Source: Candidatus Heimdallarchaeota archaeon (lineage in GTDB: Archaea; Asgardarchaeota; Heimdallarchaeia; Heimdallarchaeales; Heimdallarchaeaceae). From it: DNA of 6,765 nucleotides. Below are positions 5,350 through 6,765 of this stretch, piece after piece; position 1 is the stretch's first letter; each line of letters starts with the position of its first letter. The translations under genes and the position numbers were made by a program. Location of the stretch: contig JAGLOH010000119.1 of NCBI GenBank assembly GCA_023139025.1, forward strand, positions 1 through 6,765, written 5' to 3'. The notes under the pieces were generated by a model. The model worked only from the letters and a program-made list of their open reading frames with translations. It was not told the DNA's origin and did no database searches.

Positions 5350-6243
5350 ATGAATAAGTTATCTCAGACAATAAAACTCCGAGATGGAAGAAAACTAGGT
5401 TATGCTGAATATGGAGATACTGAAGGAAAACCTCTCTTTTACTTTCATGGAAATCCTGGTACTAGAACTGAAGCTAAAATGTCTGTGTTAACTTTATCTG
5501 AAAAGACCGCTAGAATAATTTCAATAGATCGACCTGGTTTTGGATTATCTGATTATAAGGGCGATAGAACCATTCTAGACTGGTCAGATGATGTTGAGGA
5601 ATTAGCAGACTCATTAGGGTATAAGAAATTCTCTATTCTTGGAATTAGTGGAGGGTCACCTTATGTTTTAGGTTGTGCATACAAAATTCCTCACAGATGT
5701 CAATCTGTTGGAATAATCGCTGGTATATCACCCATTAATAAACATACCATACGTTTAGAGGGAGTTAGTAAGAAAATGGTTTTTGTAAACAAGAAACTTC
5801 CTTTTCTTTTCAGAACTTTTTTCTGGATGAAAATGGCTAGACATGCTAGATCAGAAGATGAATCAAGAATCAGGAAAAAAATGTTAGCACATGTAACTAA
5901 AAATTTCTCCAAACCAGACAAGAAATTACTGAATAGACCAAAAATTATGGACATTCTTTGTGAAAGAATGAGAGACATAGGTAGAATAAGCACTAAAGGT
6001 ACAATGTGTGATCGAAAATTGATTTTCAGAAACTGGGGATTCAAACTTGAAGAAATTTCTAAAAAAGTTAAAGTATATTTGTGGCAAGGGTACTTTGATA
6101 AAACTGTACCTATTTCAATAGGAAAATATATGTCAAAGAAAATTCCCAATTGCAAGGCTGAATTTTTCCCTGAAGAAGGTCATATTTCAGTGTGTATAAA
6201 TAGAATAAATGAAATTGCTACTTGCTTGACTAAGTCACTTTAG
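5350..6243 (+). CDS. Canonical alpha/beta-fold hydrolase with complete catalytic triad
   Basis: A 297-residue alpha/beta hydrolase, probably cytosolic (no signal peptide). Seen: N-terminal beta-hairpin I-K-L-R-D-G-R-K-L-G-Y-A-E-Y-G (8-22); oxyanion loop H-G-N-P-G (33-37); I-D-R-P-G-F-G-L-S-D (59-68), the classical D-x-x-G-x-G-x-S; nucleophile elbow G-I-S-G-G (98-102) with Ser100; a basic, helical cap (about 130-235); W-Q-G-Y-F-D-K-T-V-P (245-254) with Asp250; and E-E-G-H-I-S (275-280) with His278. All residues for hydrolysis are present. The family includes esterases, lipases, epoxide hydrolases, haloperoxidases and C-C hydrolases, and the substrate cannot be told from sequence. It lacks the E-T-R-E-K signature of the two hydrolases upstream, so it is not their close paralogue. 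A Shine-Dalgarno 6 bases upstream supports the start. Its 3' end faces a convergent gene 7 bases away. Confidence 0.9.
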   Translation: MNKLSQTIKLRDGRKLGYAEYGDTEGKPLFYFHGNPGTRTEAKMSVLTLSEKTARIISIDRPGFGLSDYKGDRTILDWSDDVEELADSLGYKKFSILGISGGSPYVLGCAYKIPHRCQSVGIIAGISPINKHTIRLEGVSKKMVFVNKKLPFLFRTFFWMKMARHARSEDESRIRKKMLAHVTKNFSKPDKKLLNRPKIMDILCERMRDIGRISTKGTMCDRKLIFRNWGFKLEEISKKVKVYLWQGYFDKTVPISIGKYMSKKIPNCKAEFFPEEGHISVCINRINEIATCLTKSL

Positions 6244-6250
6244 TGTAGAA

Positions 6251-6765
6251 TTAGTCAAGATTTTTCACAATTTCATCAGGCAAAAGTATATCAAACTCAC
6301 AAATTGGATCTCCATTTAGTACAGTTTTAACAACCTTAACCTTTACAGGATGGTCTAGAACAATTTCCCAATAGCTTCTGTAATATCCTCCACTACAATT
6401 ACAAAATATATTGGGCAATTCGTCAACTGAGCCATCTTTAATAGATTCTTTAACCCAAGGACAATGACAATAATAGTAAGTCTTCATTAATTTATCAGTT
6501 TCGTTAAGATAATTTATTGTTTCATGGGGTATTTTTGAAACTGTTAGTATGTTGCCTTTTCTTATTCCACCTTCAATTTCAGGTCGATCCTTTACATATT
6601 CAAGAACTTCTTTGTTAATTTCTTGAGTAAAGAAAAGAGTTCCTTCTTTCTCATGTTTTTCTAGTGATTCCATGAATCTTTTTCTTTTTTCAGCTAGAAA
6701 TTCGTCTATATTCTGTGACTTTAGAAATCTCTCTCTATCCGGTTTTCTCCATTCATAATAAGAAT
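6251..6765 (-). CDS. Cysteine-rich C-H-C/C-N-C protein of unknown function, 5'-truncated by window edge
   Basis: The frame continues without a stop through 6763 to the right edge, adding 30 residues (ending ...E-K-R-K-R-F) before the ATG at 6673. That ATG is therefore probably internal, and the true start lies outside. About 170 residues are visible. Seen, numbered from M at 6673: Y-Y-C-H-C-P-W (67-73), F-C-N-C-S-G-G-Y-Y (90-98), a lone C125, then a beta-rich C-terminus (V-K-V-K-V-V-K-T-V-L ... C-E-F-D-I-L-L-P). The C-H-C and C-N-C pairs, 22 residues apart, could bind a metal or Fe-S cluster, or be redox-active. The pattern is reminiscent of uncharacterised archaeal and bacterial families with C-H-C-P-W and F-C-x-C-S-x-G blocks (possibly the DUF6144 type), but I cannot confirm membership. 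No signal peptide is visible in the part present. Function unknown. Confidence 0.8.
   Translation of the reverse strand, partial: SYYEWRKPDRERFLKSQNIDEFLAEKRKRFMESLEKHEKEGTLFFTQEINKEVLEYVKDRPEIEGGIRKGNILTVSKIPHETINYLNETDKLMKTYYYCHCPWVKESIKDGSVDELPNIFCNCSGGYYRSYWEIVLDHPVKVKVVKTVLNGDPICEFDILLPDEIVKNLD

Noticed and set aside
5700..6155. Minus-strand open frame of 151 codons
   Set aside because: It is antisense to the third hydrolase, whose triad spans this region. The hydrophobic translation is what AT-rich antisense frames usually give.
6671..6673. ATG as the true start of the cysteine-rich protein
   Set aside because: The frame runs on without a stop to the window edge with a plausible charged helical sequence, so the ATG is more likely internal.
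1..6765. CRISPR array, tRNA or rRNA gene, or insertion sequence
   Set aside because: The gaps between genes are 7-134 bases long and contain no regular spacer-repeat pattern, cloverleaf, or transposase or terminal inverted repeats.

Overview
The window is an AT-rich stretch with seven protein-coding genes packed closely on both strands. Several features point to an archaeon. TATA-like boxes lie about 25-38 bases upstream of several start codons, at a distance that predicts leaderless or very short-leader transcripts. Shine-Dalgarno sequences are mostly absent, and T-runs rather than clear hairpins follow the minus-strand genes. The N-x-T-rich beta-helix surface protein with a C-terminal membrane anchor also fits. 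The low GC and gene types would suit an Asgard-type or similar uncultured archaeon, but no marker gene here settles the lineage.

From left to right: (1) the 3' part of a plus-strand surface protein with a parallel beta-helix and a C-terminal membrane anchor, open at the left edge (2-691). (2) A minus-strand cluster read from right to left: a divergent DegV-type (FakB-like) lipid-binding protein (2049-2924), an alpha/beta hydrolase 19 bases behind it (1172-2029), and a small, very acidic helical protein of unknown function (733-1119). (3) A second alpha/beta hydrolase on the minus strand (3059-3919), paralogous to the first, with its own TATA box and T-run. (4) Divergent from it, a class III PLP-dependent aminotransferase on the plus strand (4024-5232). 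(5) A third, canonical alpha/beta hydrolase on the plus strand (5350-6243). (6) Converging on it with a 7-base gap, a minus-strand cysteine-rich protein (6251-6765) that is open at the right edge.

The most notable theme is a DegV-like protein flanked by two hydrolase paralogues. These share an unusual E-T-R-E-K signature where classical alpha/beta hydrolases carry D-x-x-G-x-G-x-S, and both have a hydrophobic, basic cap segment. Bacterial DegV/FakB proteins bind fatty acids, so a role in acyl-lipid handling is a reasonable but untested inference. No RNA gene, mobile element, CRISPR array or replication origin was seen, and no gap between genes exceeds about 135 bases.
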